Assembly: GCA_964057225.1 (NCBI GenBank)
Contig: OZ059898.1
Coordinates: 2,418,001-2,482,000 of the forward strand
Origin: Auanema rhodensis
Taxonomy: Eukaryota; Nematoda; Chromadorea; Rhabditida; Rhabditidae
Direction: 5' to 3'
DNA length: 64,000 bases
A program made the position numbers and the translations under genes. Shown here in pieces: positions 1-11,582 of the stretch (position 1 is its first letter; every line of letters begins with the position of its first letter). Under the pieces are notes generated by a model. The model searched no databases. It was not told the DNA's origin and saw only the letters and a program-made list of their open reading frames with translations.

Positions 1-56
1 CATAACTAATTTTTGTATCAAGTGTTTCTCAATGTAATATAGTGCATTCGATGCGG

Positions 57-107
57 ATTTTTAAGCTGCGTCGATCTGTGTTATCAGATTTGCGCTAGCT
101 TAAAAAT
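57..107. repeat. Imperfect inverted repeat, 51 nt (present in every monomer)
   Basis: Arms of 11 bp (57-67 with 97-107, ATTTTTAAGCT and its complement) are followed by a bulged T at 96, a 3-bp GCG/CGC stem (68-70 with 93-95), a 3x3 internal loop, and a 5-bp ATCTG/CAGAT stem (74-78 with 85-89) closed by a six-base loop. The outer arm is hit by subfamily variants: A66 in B, D, H, X and Y, C62 in F, A62 with or without C61 in G types. G75 in C types breaks the inner stem. I saw no compensating change in the opposite arm, which argues against selection for the folded form. It could extrude as a cruciform or fold in a transcript. Confidence 0.75.
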
Positions 108-124
108 GCACCGAGATATCAACT

Positions 125-146
125 GATATAAGTTCACACTTATATC
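125..146. repeat. Perfect 9-bp hairpin with 4-nt loop
   Basis: GATATAAGT (125-133) is the exact reverse complement of bases 138-146, around a TCAC loop. A second, overlapping inverted repeat (116-121 with 124-129, ATATCA/TGATAT) could compete with it. F monomers carry 140A and 146A, which break two of the nine pairs (131-140 and 125-146) with no compensating change in the left arm. The structure is therefore a sequence property of most monomers, not of all. Confidence 0.75.
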
Positions 147-235
147 CTCGATTTTCACCCTGAAAAATTAATTTTTTCGTTGAATAACATTGTCCATCGT
201 CTTTGCCTTGAAAAATGGAATCTAAAAACATCTAC

Positions 236-289
236 TTTTTGCTAAATTATTTTGAAATTTTTCGAAAAAATTTTTGTCAAAATGTTTTT
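236..289. other. Phased A/T tracts, possible intrinsic bend
   Basis: A/T runs are centred near 238, 248, 258, 270, 281 and 287, a spacing of roughly 10 to 11 bp for the first five. The palindrome TTTTTCGAAAAA sits at 258-269. Tracts spaced by about one helical turn are known to curve DNA, and curvature is common in satellites. The bend itself is inferred. The segment recurs in all monomers; the sites 258, 262 and 263 inside it are variable. Confidence 0.5.
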
Positions 290-296
290 GGAAGCA

Positions 297-324
297 ATGT
301 TGAGTGTACATGGAAACTCAACAT
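297..324. repeat. 9-bp dyad in the invariant part of the monomer
   Basis: ATGTTGAGT (297-305) pairs exactly with 316-324 around a ten-base loop. It lies in the 264-332 stretch in which I found no recurrent subfamily variant, so essentially every monomer keeps both arms. An alternative shorter pairing, AGTGTA with TACACT, overlaps it. A conserved dyad in a satellite is a candidate binding site for a dimeric protein, but no known box is recognisable and the function is unknown. Confidence 0.75.
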
Positions 325-2457
325 ACACTAATGCATCATTTTTCAAACGATCATAACTAATTTTTGTATCAAGCGTTTCTTAATGTAGTATAGTGCATTC
401 GATCCGGATTTTTAAGATGCGTCGATCTGTGTTATCAGATTAGCGCTAGCTTAAAAATGCACCGAGATATCAACTGATATAAGTTCACACTTATATCCTC
501 GATTTTCACCCTGAAGAAATAATTTTTTCGTTGAATAACATTGTCCATCGTCTTTGCCTTGAAAAAAGGAATCTAAAAACATCTACTTTTTGCTAAATTA
601 TTTTGAAATTTTTCGAAAAAATTTTTGTCAAAATGTTTTTGGAAGCAATGTTGAGTGTACATGGAAACTCAACATACACTAATGCATCATTTTTCAAACG
701 ATCATAACTAATTTTTGTATCAAGCGTTTTTCAATGTAGTATAGTGCATTCGATGCGGATTTTTAAGCTGCGTCGAGCTGTGTTATCAGATTTGCGCTAG
801 CTTAAAAATGCACCGAGATATCAACTGATATAAGTTCACACTTATATCCTCGATTTTCACCCTGAAAAATTAATTTTTTCGTTGAATAACATTGTCCATC
901 GTCTTTGCCTTGAAAAATGGAATCTAAAAACATCTACTTTTTGCTAAATTATTTTGAAATTTTTCGAAAAAATTTTTGTCAAAATGTTTTTGGAAGCAAT
1001 GTTGAGTGTACATGGAAACTCAACATACACTAATGCATCATTTTTCAAACGATCATAACTAATTTTTGTATCAAGCGTTTCTTAATGTAGTATAGTGCAT
1101 TCGATCCGGATTTTTAAGATGCGTCGATCTGTGTTATCAGATTTGCGCTAGCTTAAAAATGCACCGAGATATCAACTGATATAAGTTCACACTTATATCC
1201 TCGATTTTCACCCTGAAGAAATAATTTTTTCGTTGAATAACATTGTCCATCGTCTTTGCCTTGAGAAAAGGAATCTAAAAACATCTACTTTTTGCTAAAT
1301 TATTTTGAAATTTTTCGAAAAAATTTTTGTCAAAATGTTTTTGGAAGCAATGTTGAGTGTACATGGAAACTCAACATACACTAATGCATCATTTTTCAAA
1401 CGATCACAACTAATTTTTGTATCAAGCGTTTCTTAATGTAGTAAAGTGCATTCGATCCGGATTTTTAAGATGCGTCGATCTGTGTTATCAGATTTGCGCT
1501 AGCTTAAAAATGCACCGAGATATCAACTGATATAAGTTCACACTTATATCCTCGATTTTCACCCTGAAGAATTAATTTTTTCGTTGAATAACATTGTCCA
1601 TCGTCTTTGCCTTGAAAAATGGAATCTTAAAACATCTACTTTTTGCTAAATTATTTTGAAATTTTTCGAAAAAATTTTTGTCAAAATGTTTTTGGAAGCA
1701 ATGTTGAGTGTACATGGAAACTCAACATACACTAATGCATCATTTTTCAAACGATCATAACTAATTTTTGTATCAAGCGTTTCTTAATGTAGTAAAGTGC
1801 ATTCGATCCGGATTTTTAAGATGCGTCGATCTGTGTTATCAGATTTGCGCTAGCTTAAAAATGCACCGAGATATCAACTGATATAAGTTCACACTTATAT
1901 CCTCGATTTTCACCCTGAAGAATTAATTTTTTCGTTGAATAACATTGTCCATCGTCTTTGCCTTGAAAAATGGAATCTTAAAACATCTACTTTTTGCTAA
2001 ATTATTTTGAAATTTTTCGAAAAAATTTTTGTCAAAATGTTTTTGGAAGCAATGTTGAGTGTACATGGAAACTCAACATACACTAATGCATCATTTTTCA
2101 AACGATCATAACTAATTTTTGTATTAAGCGTTTCTCAATGTAGTATAGTGTATTCGATGCGGATTTTTAAGCTGCGTCGATCTGTGTTATCAGATTTGCG
2201 CTAGCTTAAAAATTCACCGAGATATCAACTGATATAAGTTCACACTTATATCCTCGATTTTCACCCTGAAGAATTAATTTTTTCGTTGAATAACATTGTC
2301 CATCGTCTTTGCCTTGAAAAATGGAATCTAAAAACATCTACTTTTTGCTAAATTATTTTGAAATTTTTCGAAAAAATTTTTGTCAAAATGTTTTTGGAAG
2401 CAATGTTGAGTGTACATGGAAACTCAACATACACTAATGCATCATTTTTCAAACGAT

Positions 2458-3861
2458 CATAACTAATTTTTGTATCAAGTGTTTCTCAATGTAATATAGT
2501 GCATTCGATGCGGATTTTTAAGCTGCGTCGAGCTGTGTTATCAGATTTGCGCTAGCTTAAAAATGCACCGAGATATCAACTGATATAAGTTCACACTTAT
2601 ATCCTCGATTTTCACCCTGAAGAAATAATTTTTTCGTTGAATAACATTGTCCATCGTCTTTGCCTTGAAAAAAGGAATCTAAAAACATCTACTTTTTGCT
2701 AAATTATTTTGAAATTTTTCGAAAAAATTTTTGTCAAAATGTTTTTGGAAGCAATGTTGAGTGTACATGGAAACTCAACATACACTAATGCATCATTTTT
2801 CAAACGATCATAACTAATTTTTGTATTAAGCGTTTCTCAATGTAGTATAGTGCATTCGATGCGGATTTTTAAGCTGCGTCGATCTGTGTTATCAGATTTG
2901 CGCTAGCTTAAAAATGCACCGAGATATCAACTGATATAAGTTCACACTTATATCCTCGATTTTCACCCTGAAGAATTAATTTTTTCGTTGAATAACATTG
3001 TCCATCGTCTTTGCCTTGAAAAATGGAATCTAAAAACATCTACTTTTTGCTAAATTATTTTGAAATTTTTCGAAAAAATTTTTGTCAAAATGTTTTTGGA
3101 AGCAATGTTGAGTGTACATGGAAACTCAACATACACTAATGCATCATTTTTCAAACGATCATAACTAATTTTTGTATCAAGTGTTTCTCAATGTAATATA
3201 GTGCATTCGATGCGGATTTTTAAGCTGCGTCGAGCTGTGTTATCAGATTTGCGCTAGCTTAAAAATGCACCGAGATATCAACTGATATAAGTTCACACTT
3301 ATATCCTCGATTTTCACCCTGAAGAAATAATTTTTTCGTTGAATAACATTGTCCATCGTCTTTGCCTTGAAAAAAGGAATCTAAAAACATCTACTTTTTG
3401 CTAAATTATTTTGAAATTTTTCGAAAAAATTTTTGTCAAAATGTTTTTGGAAGCAATGTTGAGTGTACATGGAAACTCAACATACACTAATGCATCATTT
3501 TTCAAACGATCATAACTAATTTTTGTATTAAGCGTTTCTCAATGTAGTATAGTGCATTCGATGCGGATTTTTAAGCTGCGTCGATCTGTGTTATCAGATT
3601 TGCGCTAGCTTAAAAATGCACCGAGATATCAACTGATATAAGTTCACACTTATATCCTCGATTTTCACCCTGAAGAATTAATTTTTTTGTTGAATAACAT
3701 TGTCCATCGTCTTTGCCTTGAAAAATGGAATCTAAAAACATCTACTTTTTGCTAAATTATTTTGAAATTTTTCGAAAAAATTTTTGTCAAAATGTTTTTG
3801 GAAGCAATGTTGAGTGTACATGGAAACTCAACATACACTAATGCATCATTTTTCAAACGAT
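2458..3861. repeat. Two copies of a 702-bp dimer (A-variant + I)
   Basis: Monomers 8 and 10 start like A (T23, A37), carry G75, and end with 165G 168A 216A. Monomers 9 and 11 are type I with 224A. The pair therefore repeats twice as a dimer. Monomer 11 has 178T, which separates it from monomer 9. The A-variant itself looks like a mosaic of A and a B- or C-type second half. Confidence 0.8.
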
Positions 3862-6318
3862 CATAACTAATTTTTGTATCAAGTGTTTCTCAATGTAATA
3901 TAGTGCATTCGATGCGGATTTTTAAGCTGCGTCGATCTGTGTTATCAGATTTGCGCTAGCTTAAAAATGCACCGAGATATCAACTGATATAAGTTCACAC
4001 TTATATCCTCGATTTTCACCCTGAAAAATTAATTTTTTCGTTGAATAACATTGTCCATCGTCTTTGCCTTGAAAAATGGAATCTAAAAACATCTACTTTT
4101 TGCTAAATTATTTTGAAATTTTTCGAAAAAATTTTTGTCAAAATGTTTTTGGAAGCAATGTTGAGTGTACATGGAAACTCAACATACACTAATGCATCAT
4201 TTTTCAAACGATCATAACTAATTTTTGTATCAAGCGTTTCTTAATGTAGTATAGTGCATTCGATCCGGATTTTTAAGATGCGTCGATCTGTGTTATCAGA
4301 TTAGCGCTAGCTTAAAAATGCACCGAGATATCAACTGATATAAGTTCACACTTATATCCTCGATTTTCACCCTGAAGAAATAATTTTTTCGTTGAATAAC
4401 ATTGTCCATCGTCTTTGCCTTGAAAAAAGGAATCTAAAAACATCTACTTTTTGCTAAATTATTTTGAAATTTTTCGAAAAAATTTTTGTCAAAATGTTTT
4501 TGGAAGCAATGTTGAGTGTACATGGAAACTCAACATACACTAATGCATCATTTTTCAAACGATCATAACTAATTTTTGTATCAAGCGTTTTTCAATGTAG
4601 TATAGTGCATTCGATGCGGATTTTTAAGCTGCGTCGAGCTGTGTTATCAGATTTGCGCTAGCTTAAAAATGCACCGAGATATCAACTGATATAAGTTCAC
4701 ACTTATATCCTCGATTTTCACCCTGAAAAATTAATTTTTTCGTTGAATAACATTGTCCATCGTCTTTGCCTTGAAAAATGGAATCTAAAAACATCTACTT
4801 TTTGCTAAATTATTTTGAAATTTTTCGAAAAAATTTTTGTCAAAATGTTTTTGGAAGCAATGTTGAGTGTACATGGAAACTCAACATACACTAATGCATC
4901 ATTTTTCAAACGATCATAACTAATTTTTGTATCAAGCGTTTCTTAATGTAGTATAGTGCATTCGATCCGGATTTTTAAGATGCGTCGATCTGTGTTATCA
5001 GATTTGCGCTAGCTTAAAAATGCACCGAGATATCAACTGATATAAGTTCACACTTATATCCTCGATTTTCACCCTGAAGAAATAATTTTTTCGTTGAATA
5101 ACATTGTCCATCGTCTTTGCCTTGAAAAAAGGAATCTAAAAACATCTACTTTTTGCTAAATTATTTTGAAATTTTTCGAAAAAATTTTTGTCAAAATGTT
5201 TTTGGAAGCAATGTTGAGTGTACATGGAAACTCAACATACACTAATGCATCATTTTTCAAACGATCACAACTAATTTTTGTATCAAGCGTTTCTTAATGT
5301 AGTAAAGTGCATTCGATCCGGATTTTTAAGATGCGTCGATCTGTGTTATCAGATTTGCGCTAGCTTAAAAATGCACCGAGATATCAACTGATATAAGTTC
5401 ACACTTATATCCTCGATTTTCACCCTGAAGAAATAATTTCTTCGTTGAATAACATTGTCCATCGTCTTTGCCTTGAAAAAAGGAATCTAAAAACATCTAC
5501 TTTTTGCTAAATTATTTTGAAATTTTTCGAAAAAATTTTTGTCAAAATGTTTTTGGAAGCAATGTTGAGTGTACATGGAAACTCAACATACACTAATGCA
5601 TCATTTTTCAAACGATCATAACTAATTTTTGTATCAAGCGTTTCTTAATGTAGTAAAGTGCATTCGATCCGGATTTTTAAGATGCGTCGATCTGTGTTAT
5701 CAGATTTGCGCTAGCTTAAAAATGCACCGAGATATCAACTGATATAAGTTCACACTTATATCCTCGATTTTCACCCTGAAGAATTAATTTTTTCGTTGAA
5801 TAACATTGTCCATCGTCTTTGCCTTGAAAAATGGAATCTTAAAACATCTACTTTTTGCTAAATTATTTTGAAATTTTTCGAAAAAATTTTTGTCAAAATG
5901 TTTTTGGAAGCAATGTTGAGTGTACATGGAAACTCAACATACACTAATGCATCATTTTTCAAACGATCATAACTAATTTTTGTATTAAGCGTTTCTCAAT
6001 GTAGTATAGTGTATTCGATGCGGATTTTTAAGCTGCGTCGATCTGTGTTATCAGATTTGCGCTAGCTTAAAAATGCACCGAGATATCAACTGATATAAGT
6101 TCACACTTATATCCTCGATTTTCACCCTGAAGAATTAATTTTTTCGTTGAATAACATTGTCCATCGTCTTTGCCTTGAAAAATGGAATCTTAAAACATCT
6201 ACTTTTTGCTAAATTATTTTGAAATTTTTCGAAAAAATTTTTGTCAAAATGTTTTTGGAAGCAATGTTGAGTGTACATGGAAACTCAACATACACTAATG
6301 CATCATTTTTCAAACGAT
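3862..6318. repeat. Seven-monomer block A-B-C-B-D-D2-E, copy 2
   Basis: Monomers 12 to 18 repeat the order of monomers 1 to 7 at an offset of exactly 11 monomers. The B monomer at 4213 shares A91 with its counterpart at 352. Monomer 16 (5266) is a full D with C3 and 175C. Its last four monomers also form the left part of the 4915-7020 block, so duplications of different size overlap here. Confidence 0.85.
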
Positions 6319-7020
6319 CATAACTAATTTTTGTATCAAGTGTTTCTCAATGTAATATAGTGCATTCGATGCGGATTTTTAAGCTGCGTCGATCTGTGTT
6401 ATCAGATTTGCGCTAGCTTAAAAATGCACCGAGATATCAACTGATATAAGTTCACACTTATATCCTCGATTTTCACCCTGAAAAATTAATTTTTTCGTTG
6501 AATAACATTGTCCATCGTCTTTGCCTTGAAAAATGGAATCTAAAAACATCTACTTTTTGCTAAATTATTTTGAAATTTTTCGAAAAAATTTTTGTCAAAA
6601 TGTTTTTGGAAGCAATGTTGAGTGTACATGGAAACTCAACATACACTAATGCATCATTTTTCAAACGATCATAACTAATTTTTGTATCAAGTGTTTCTCA
6701 ATGTAATATAGTGCATTCGATGCGGATTTTTAAGCTGCGTCGATCTGTGTTATCAGATTTGCGCTAGCTTAAAAATGCACCGAGATATCAACTGATATAA
6801 GTTCACACTTATATCCTCGATTTTCACCCTGAAAAATTAATTTTTTCGTTGAATAACATTGTCCATCGTCTTTGCCTTGAGAAATGGAATCTAAAAACAT
6901 CTACTTTTTGCTAAATTATTTTGAAATTTTTCGAAAAAATTTTTGTCAAAATGTTTTTGGAAGCAATGTTGAGTGTACATGGAAACTCAACATACACTAA
7001 TGCATCATTTTTCAAACGAT
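4915..7020. repeat. Six-monomer block B-D-D2-E-A-Ag, copy 1
   Basis: Monomers 15 to 20 match monomers 23 to 28 at 7722-9827 in order and in minor variants: 175C in D, T45 in E, and G212 in the last A monomer. The offset is 2807 bp, which is eight monomers minus the single base lost at 7282/7283. This block overlaps the right part of the 3862-6318 block. Confidence 0.85.
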
Positions 7021-7370
7021 CATAACTAATTTTTGTATCAAGTGTTTCTTAATGTAGTATAGTGCATTCGATCCGGATTTTTAAGATGCGTCGATCTGTG
7101 TTATCAGATTTGCGCTAGCTTAAAAATGCACCGAGATATCAACTGATATAAGTTCACACTTATATCCTCGATTTTCACCCTGAAAAATTAATTTTTTCGT
7201 TGAATAACATTGTCCATCGTCTTTGCCTTGAGAAATGGAATCTAAAAACATCTACTTTTTGCTAAATTATTTTGAAATTTTTGAAAAAATTTTTGTCAAA
7301 ATGTTTTTGGAAGCAATGTTGAGTGTACATGGAAACTCAACATACACTAATGCATCATTTTTCAAACGAT
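7021..7370. repeat. Only 350-bp monomer (single-base deletion)
   Basis: This is monomer 21. The C of the central CpG in the TTTTTCGAAAAA palindrome (monomer position 263) is missing between 7282 and 7283, and the phase of every later monomer shifts by one base. Its left half is B'-like (T23, T30, C53, A66) and its right half A-like (165A, G212, 216T), so it is a hybrid as well. No other length change was detected in 64 kb. Confidence 0.9.
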
Positions 7371-7721
7371 CATAACTTATTTTTGTAACAAGCGTTTCTC
7401 AATGTAGTATAGTGCATTCGATGCGGATTTTTAAGCTGCGTCGAGCTGTGTTATCAGATTTGCGCTAGCTTAAAAATGCACCGAGATATCAACTGATATA
7501 AGTTCACACTTATATCCTCGATTTTCACCCTGAAAAATTAATTTTTTCGTTGAATAACATTGTCCATCGTCTTTGCCTTGAAAAATGGAATCTAAAAACA
7601 TCTACTTTTTGCTAAATTATTTTGAAATTTTTCGAAAAAATTTTTGTCAAAATGTTTTTGGAAGCAATGTTGAGTGTACATGGAAACTCAACATACACTA
7701 ATGCATCATTTTTCAAACGAT
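7371..7721. repeat. Divergent C-like monomer
   Basis: Monomer 22 has G75 and an A-type second half, like C, but C28 in place of T28, plus two unusual changes near its start, T8 and A18. T8 occurs elsewhere only in the monomer at 34047. It lies next to the only 350-bp unit, between the two copies of the six-monomer block. Confidence 0.75.
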
Positions 7722-9827
7722 CATAACTAATTTTTGTATCAAGCGTTTCTTAATGTAGTATAGTGCATTCGATCCGGATTTTTAAGATGCGTCGATCTGT
7801 GTTATCAGATTTGCGCTAGCTTAAAAATGCACCGAGATATCAACTGATATAAGTTCACACTTATATCCTCGATTTTCACCCTGAAGAAATAATTTTTTCG
7901 TTGAATAACATTGTCCATCGTCTTTGCCTTGAAAAAAGGAATCTAAAAACATCTACTTTTTGCTAAATTATTTTGAAATTTTTCGAAAAAATTTTTGTCA
8001 AAATGTTTTTGGAAGCAATGTTGAGTGTACATGGAAACTCAACATACACTAATGCATCATTTTTCAAACGATCACAACTAATTTTTGTATCAAGCGTTTC
8101 TTAATGTAGTAAAGTGCATTCGATCCGGATTTTTAAGATGCGTCGATCTGTGTTATCAGATTTGCGCTAGCTTAAAAATGCACCGAGATATCAACTGATA
8201 TAAGTTCACACTTATATCCTCGATTTTCACCCTGAAGAAATAATTTCTTCGTTGAATAACATTGTCCATCGTCTTTGCCTTGAAAAAAGGAATCTAAAAA
8301 CATCTACTTTTTGCTAAATTATTTTGAAATTTTTCGAAAAAATTTTTGTCAAAATGTTTTTGGAAGCAATGTTGAGTGTACATGGAAACTCAACATACAC
8401 TAATGCATCATTTTTCAAACGATCATAACTAATTTTTGTATCAAGCGTTTCTTAATGTAGTAAAGTGCATTCGATCCGGATTTTTAAGATGCGTCGATCT
8501 GTGTTATCAGATTTGCGCTAGCTTAAAAATGCACCGAGATATCAACTGATATAAGTTCACACTTATATCCTCGATTTTCACCCTGAAGAATTAATTTTTT
8601 CGTTGAATAACATTGTCCATCGTCTTTGCCTTGAAAAATGGAATCTTAAAACATCTACTTTTTGCTAAATTATTTTGAAATTTTTCGAAAAAATTTTTGT
8701 CAAAATGTTTTTGGAAGCAATGTTGAGTGTACATGGAAACTCAACATACACTAATGCATCATTTTTCAAACGATCATAACTAATTTTTGTATTAAGCGTT
8801 TCTCAATGTAGTATAGTGTATTCGATGCGGATTTTTAAGCTGCGTCGATCTGTGTTATCAGATTTGCGCTAGCTTAAAAATGCACCGAGATATCAACTGA
8901 TATAAGTTCACACTTATATCCTCGATTTTCACCCTGAAGAATTAATTTTTTCGTTGAATAACATTGTCCATCGTCTTTGCCTTGAAAAATGGAATCTTAA
9001 AACATCTACTTTTTGCTAAATTATTTTGAAATTTTTCGAAAAAATTTTTGTCAAAATGTTTTTGGAAGCAATGTTGAGTGTACATGGAAACTCAACATAC
9101 ACTAATGCATCATTTTTCAAACGATCATAACTAATTTTTGTATCAAGTGTTTCTCAATGTAATATAGTGCATTCGATGCGGATTTTTAAGCTGCGTCGAT
9201 CTGTGTTATCAGATTTGCGCTAGCTTAAAAATGCACCGAGATATCAACTGATATAAGTTCACACTTATATCCTCGATTTTCACCCTGAAAAATTAATTTT
9301 TTCGTTGAATAACATTGTCCATCGTCTTTGCCTTGAAAAATGGAATCTAAAAACATCTACTTTTTGCTAAATTATTTTGAAATTTTTCGAAAAAATTTTT
9401 GTCAAAATGTTTTTGGAAGCAATGTTGAGTGTACATGGAAACTCAACATACACTAATGCATCATTTTTCAAACGATCATAACTAATTTTTGTATCAAGTG
9501 TTTCTCAATGTAATATAGTGCATTCGATGCGGATTTTTAAGCTGCGTCGATCTGTGTTATCAGATTTGCGCTAGCTTAAAAATGCACCGAGATATCAACT
9601 GATATAAGTTCACACTTATATCCTCGATTTTCACCCTGAAAAATTAATTTTTTCGTTGAATAACATTGTCCATCGTCTTTGCCTTGAGAAATGGAATCTA
9701 AAAACATCTACTTTTTGCTAAATTATTTTGAAATTTTTCGAAAAAATTTTTGTCAAAATGTTTTTGGAAGCAATGTTGAGTGTACATGGAAACTCAACAT
9801 ACACTAATGCATCATTTTTCAAACGAT
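7722..9827. repeat. Six-monomer block B-D-D2-E-A-Ag, copy 2
   Basis: Monomers 23 to 28 repeat monomers 15 to 20 with the same order and the same G212 in the last monomer. The E-A-Ag trimer at its end (8775-9827) appears again at 10530-11582, so part of the block was amplified a further time. Confidence 0.85.
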
Positions 9828-11582
9828 CATAACTAATTTTTGTATCAAGTGTTTCTTAATGTAGTATAGTGCATTCGATCCGGATTTTTAAGATGCGTCG
9901 ATCTGTGTTATCAGATTTGCGCTAGCTTAAAAATGCACCGAGATATCAACTGATATAAGTTCACACTTATATCCTCGATTTTCACCCTGAAGAAATAATT
10001 TTTTCGTTGAATAACATTGTCCATCGTCTTTGCCTTGAAAAAAGGAATCTAAAAACATCTACTTTTTGCTAAATTATTTTGAAATTTTTCGAAAAAATTT
10101 TTGTCAAAATGTTTTTGGAAGCAATGTTGAGTGTACATGGAAACTCAACATACACTAATGCATCATTTTTCAAACGATCATAACTAATTTTTGTATCAAG
10201 CGTTTTTCAATGTAGTATAGTGCATTCGATGCGGATTTTTAAGCTGCGTCGAGCTGTGTTATCAGATTTGCGCTAGCTTAAAAATGCACCGAGATATCAA
10301 CTGATATAAGTTCACACTTATATCCTCGATTTTCACCCTGAAGAAATAATTTTTTTGTTGAATAACATTGTCCATCGTCTTTGCCTTGAAAAATGGAATC
10401 TAAAAACATCTACTTTTTGCTAAATTATTTTGAAAATTTTCGAAAAAATTTTTGTCAAAATGTTTTTGGAAGCAATGTTGAGTGTACATGGAAACTCAAC
10501 ATACACTAATGCATCATTTTTCAAACGATCATAACTAATTTTTGTATTAAGCGTTTCTCAATGTAGTATAGTGTATTCGATGCGGATTTTTAAGCTGCGT
10601 CGATCTGTGTTATCAGATTTGCGCTAGCTTAAAAATGCACCGAGATATCAACTGATATAAGTTCACACTTATATCCTCGATTTTCACCCTGAAGAATTAA
10701 TTTTTTCGTTGAATAACATTGTCCATCGTCTTTGCCTTGAAAAATGGAATCTTAAAACATCTACTTTTTGCTAAATTATTTTGAAATTTTTCGAAAAAAT
10801 TTTTGTCAAAATGTTTTTGGAAGCAATGTTGAGTGTACATGGAAACTCAACATACACTAATGCATCATTTTTCAAACGATCATAACTAATTTTTGTATCA
10901 AGTGTTTCTCAATGTAATATAGTGCATTCGATGCGGATTTTTAAGCTGCGTCGATCTGTGTTATCAGATTTGCGCTAGCTTAAAAATGCACCGAGATATC
11001 AACTGATATAAGTTCACACTTATATCCTCGATTTTCACCCTGAAAAATTAATTTTTTCGTTGAATAACATTGTCCATCGTCTTTGCCTTGAAAAATGGAA
11101 TCTAAAAACATCTACTTTTTGCTAAATTATTTTGAAATTTTTCGAAAAAATTTTTGTCAAAATGTTTTTGGAAGCAATGTTGAGTGTACATGGAAACTCA
11201 ACATACACTAATGCATCATTTTTCAAACGATCATAACTAATTTTTGTATCAAGTGTTTCTCAATGTAATATAGTGCATTCGATGCGGATTTTTAAGCTGC
11301 GTCGATCTGTGTTATCAGATTTGCGCTAGCTTAAAAATGCACCGAGATATCAACTGATATAAGTTCACACTTATATCCTCGATTTTCACCCTGAAAAATT
11401 AATTTTTTCGTTGAATAACATTGTCCATCGTCTTTGCCTTGAGAAATGGAATCTAAAAACATCTACTTTTTGCTAAATTATTTTGAAATTTTTCGAAAAA
11501 ATTTTTGTCAAAATGTTTTTGGAAGCAATGTTGAGTGTACATGGAAACTCAACATACACTAATGCATCATTTTTCAAACGAT
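9828..11582. repeat. B'-C'-E-A-Ag segment
   Basis: Monomers 29 to 33. The C' monomer at 10179 is the first with the combination T28, G75, 178T and 258A, which later marks the B'-C'-F-G repeats. The last three monomers (from 10530) are the third copy of the E-A-Ag trimer, after those at 5968 and 8775. Confidence 0.8.

Larger units (their letters stand above)
1..351. repeat. Reference monomer (type A)
   Basis: This is the first complete unit in the phase used here and the reference for position numbers. It holds 51 G and 57 C in 351 bp (31% G+C) and 11 CpG sites, at 49, 54, 69, 72, 93, 112, 149, 178, 198, 263 and 348. Recurrent variant sites across the array cluster at 3-75, 140-148, 165-178 and 212-224, whereas 264-332 has no recurrent variant. 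It contains three potential hairpins (57-107, 125-146, 297-324) and a run of phased A/T tracts (236-289). The phase is arbitrary: nothing shows where the biological unit begins. Confidence 0.95.
1..2457. repeat. Seven-monomer block A-B-C-B-D-D2-E, copy 1
   Basis: Monomers 1 to 7 read A, B (with A91), C, B, D, D2, E. The same order returns 3861 bp later at 3862-6318. Differences from that copy include the fifth monomer, whose second half is D2-like here (165G, 168T, 216T, 224T), and the seventh, which has 224A and a private change near position 108. The conserved order and shared A91 in the second monomer show block duplication, not random mixing. Confidence 0.85.

Noticed and set aside
57-107. 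Terminal inverted repeats of a MITE or other transposon
   Set aside because: The inverted repeat is a single compact hairpin inside the unit, with no target-site duplication, no transposase and no copy outside the tandem context.
75-130. Hammerhead ribozyme core, known in some animal satellites
   Set aside because: The nearest motifs are CTGATAT on the + strand and CTGATAA on the - strand. Neither fits the required CUGANGA box, and no matching stem arrangement was found.
171-190. CENP-B box, because TTTCGTTG occurs at about 175-182
   Set aside because: The 5' part matches the vertebrate box, but the essential CGGG at its 3' part is missing, and the ATTCG near position 46 also fails the pattern.
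152-351. Ancient internal duplication of a half-unit (TTTTCA and TAATTTTT about 17-18 bases apart occur near 152-176 and again across the 340-351/1-14 junction)
   Set aside because: Only short AT-rich words match and the intervening bases do not, so chance is not excluded in DNA of 31% G+C.
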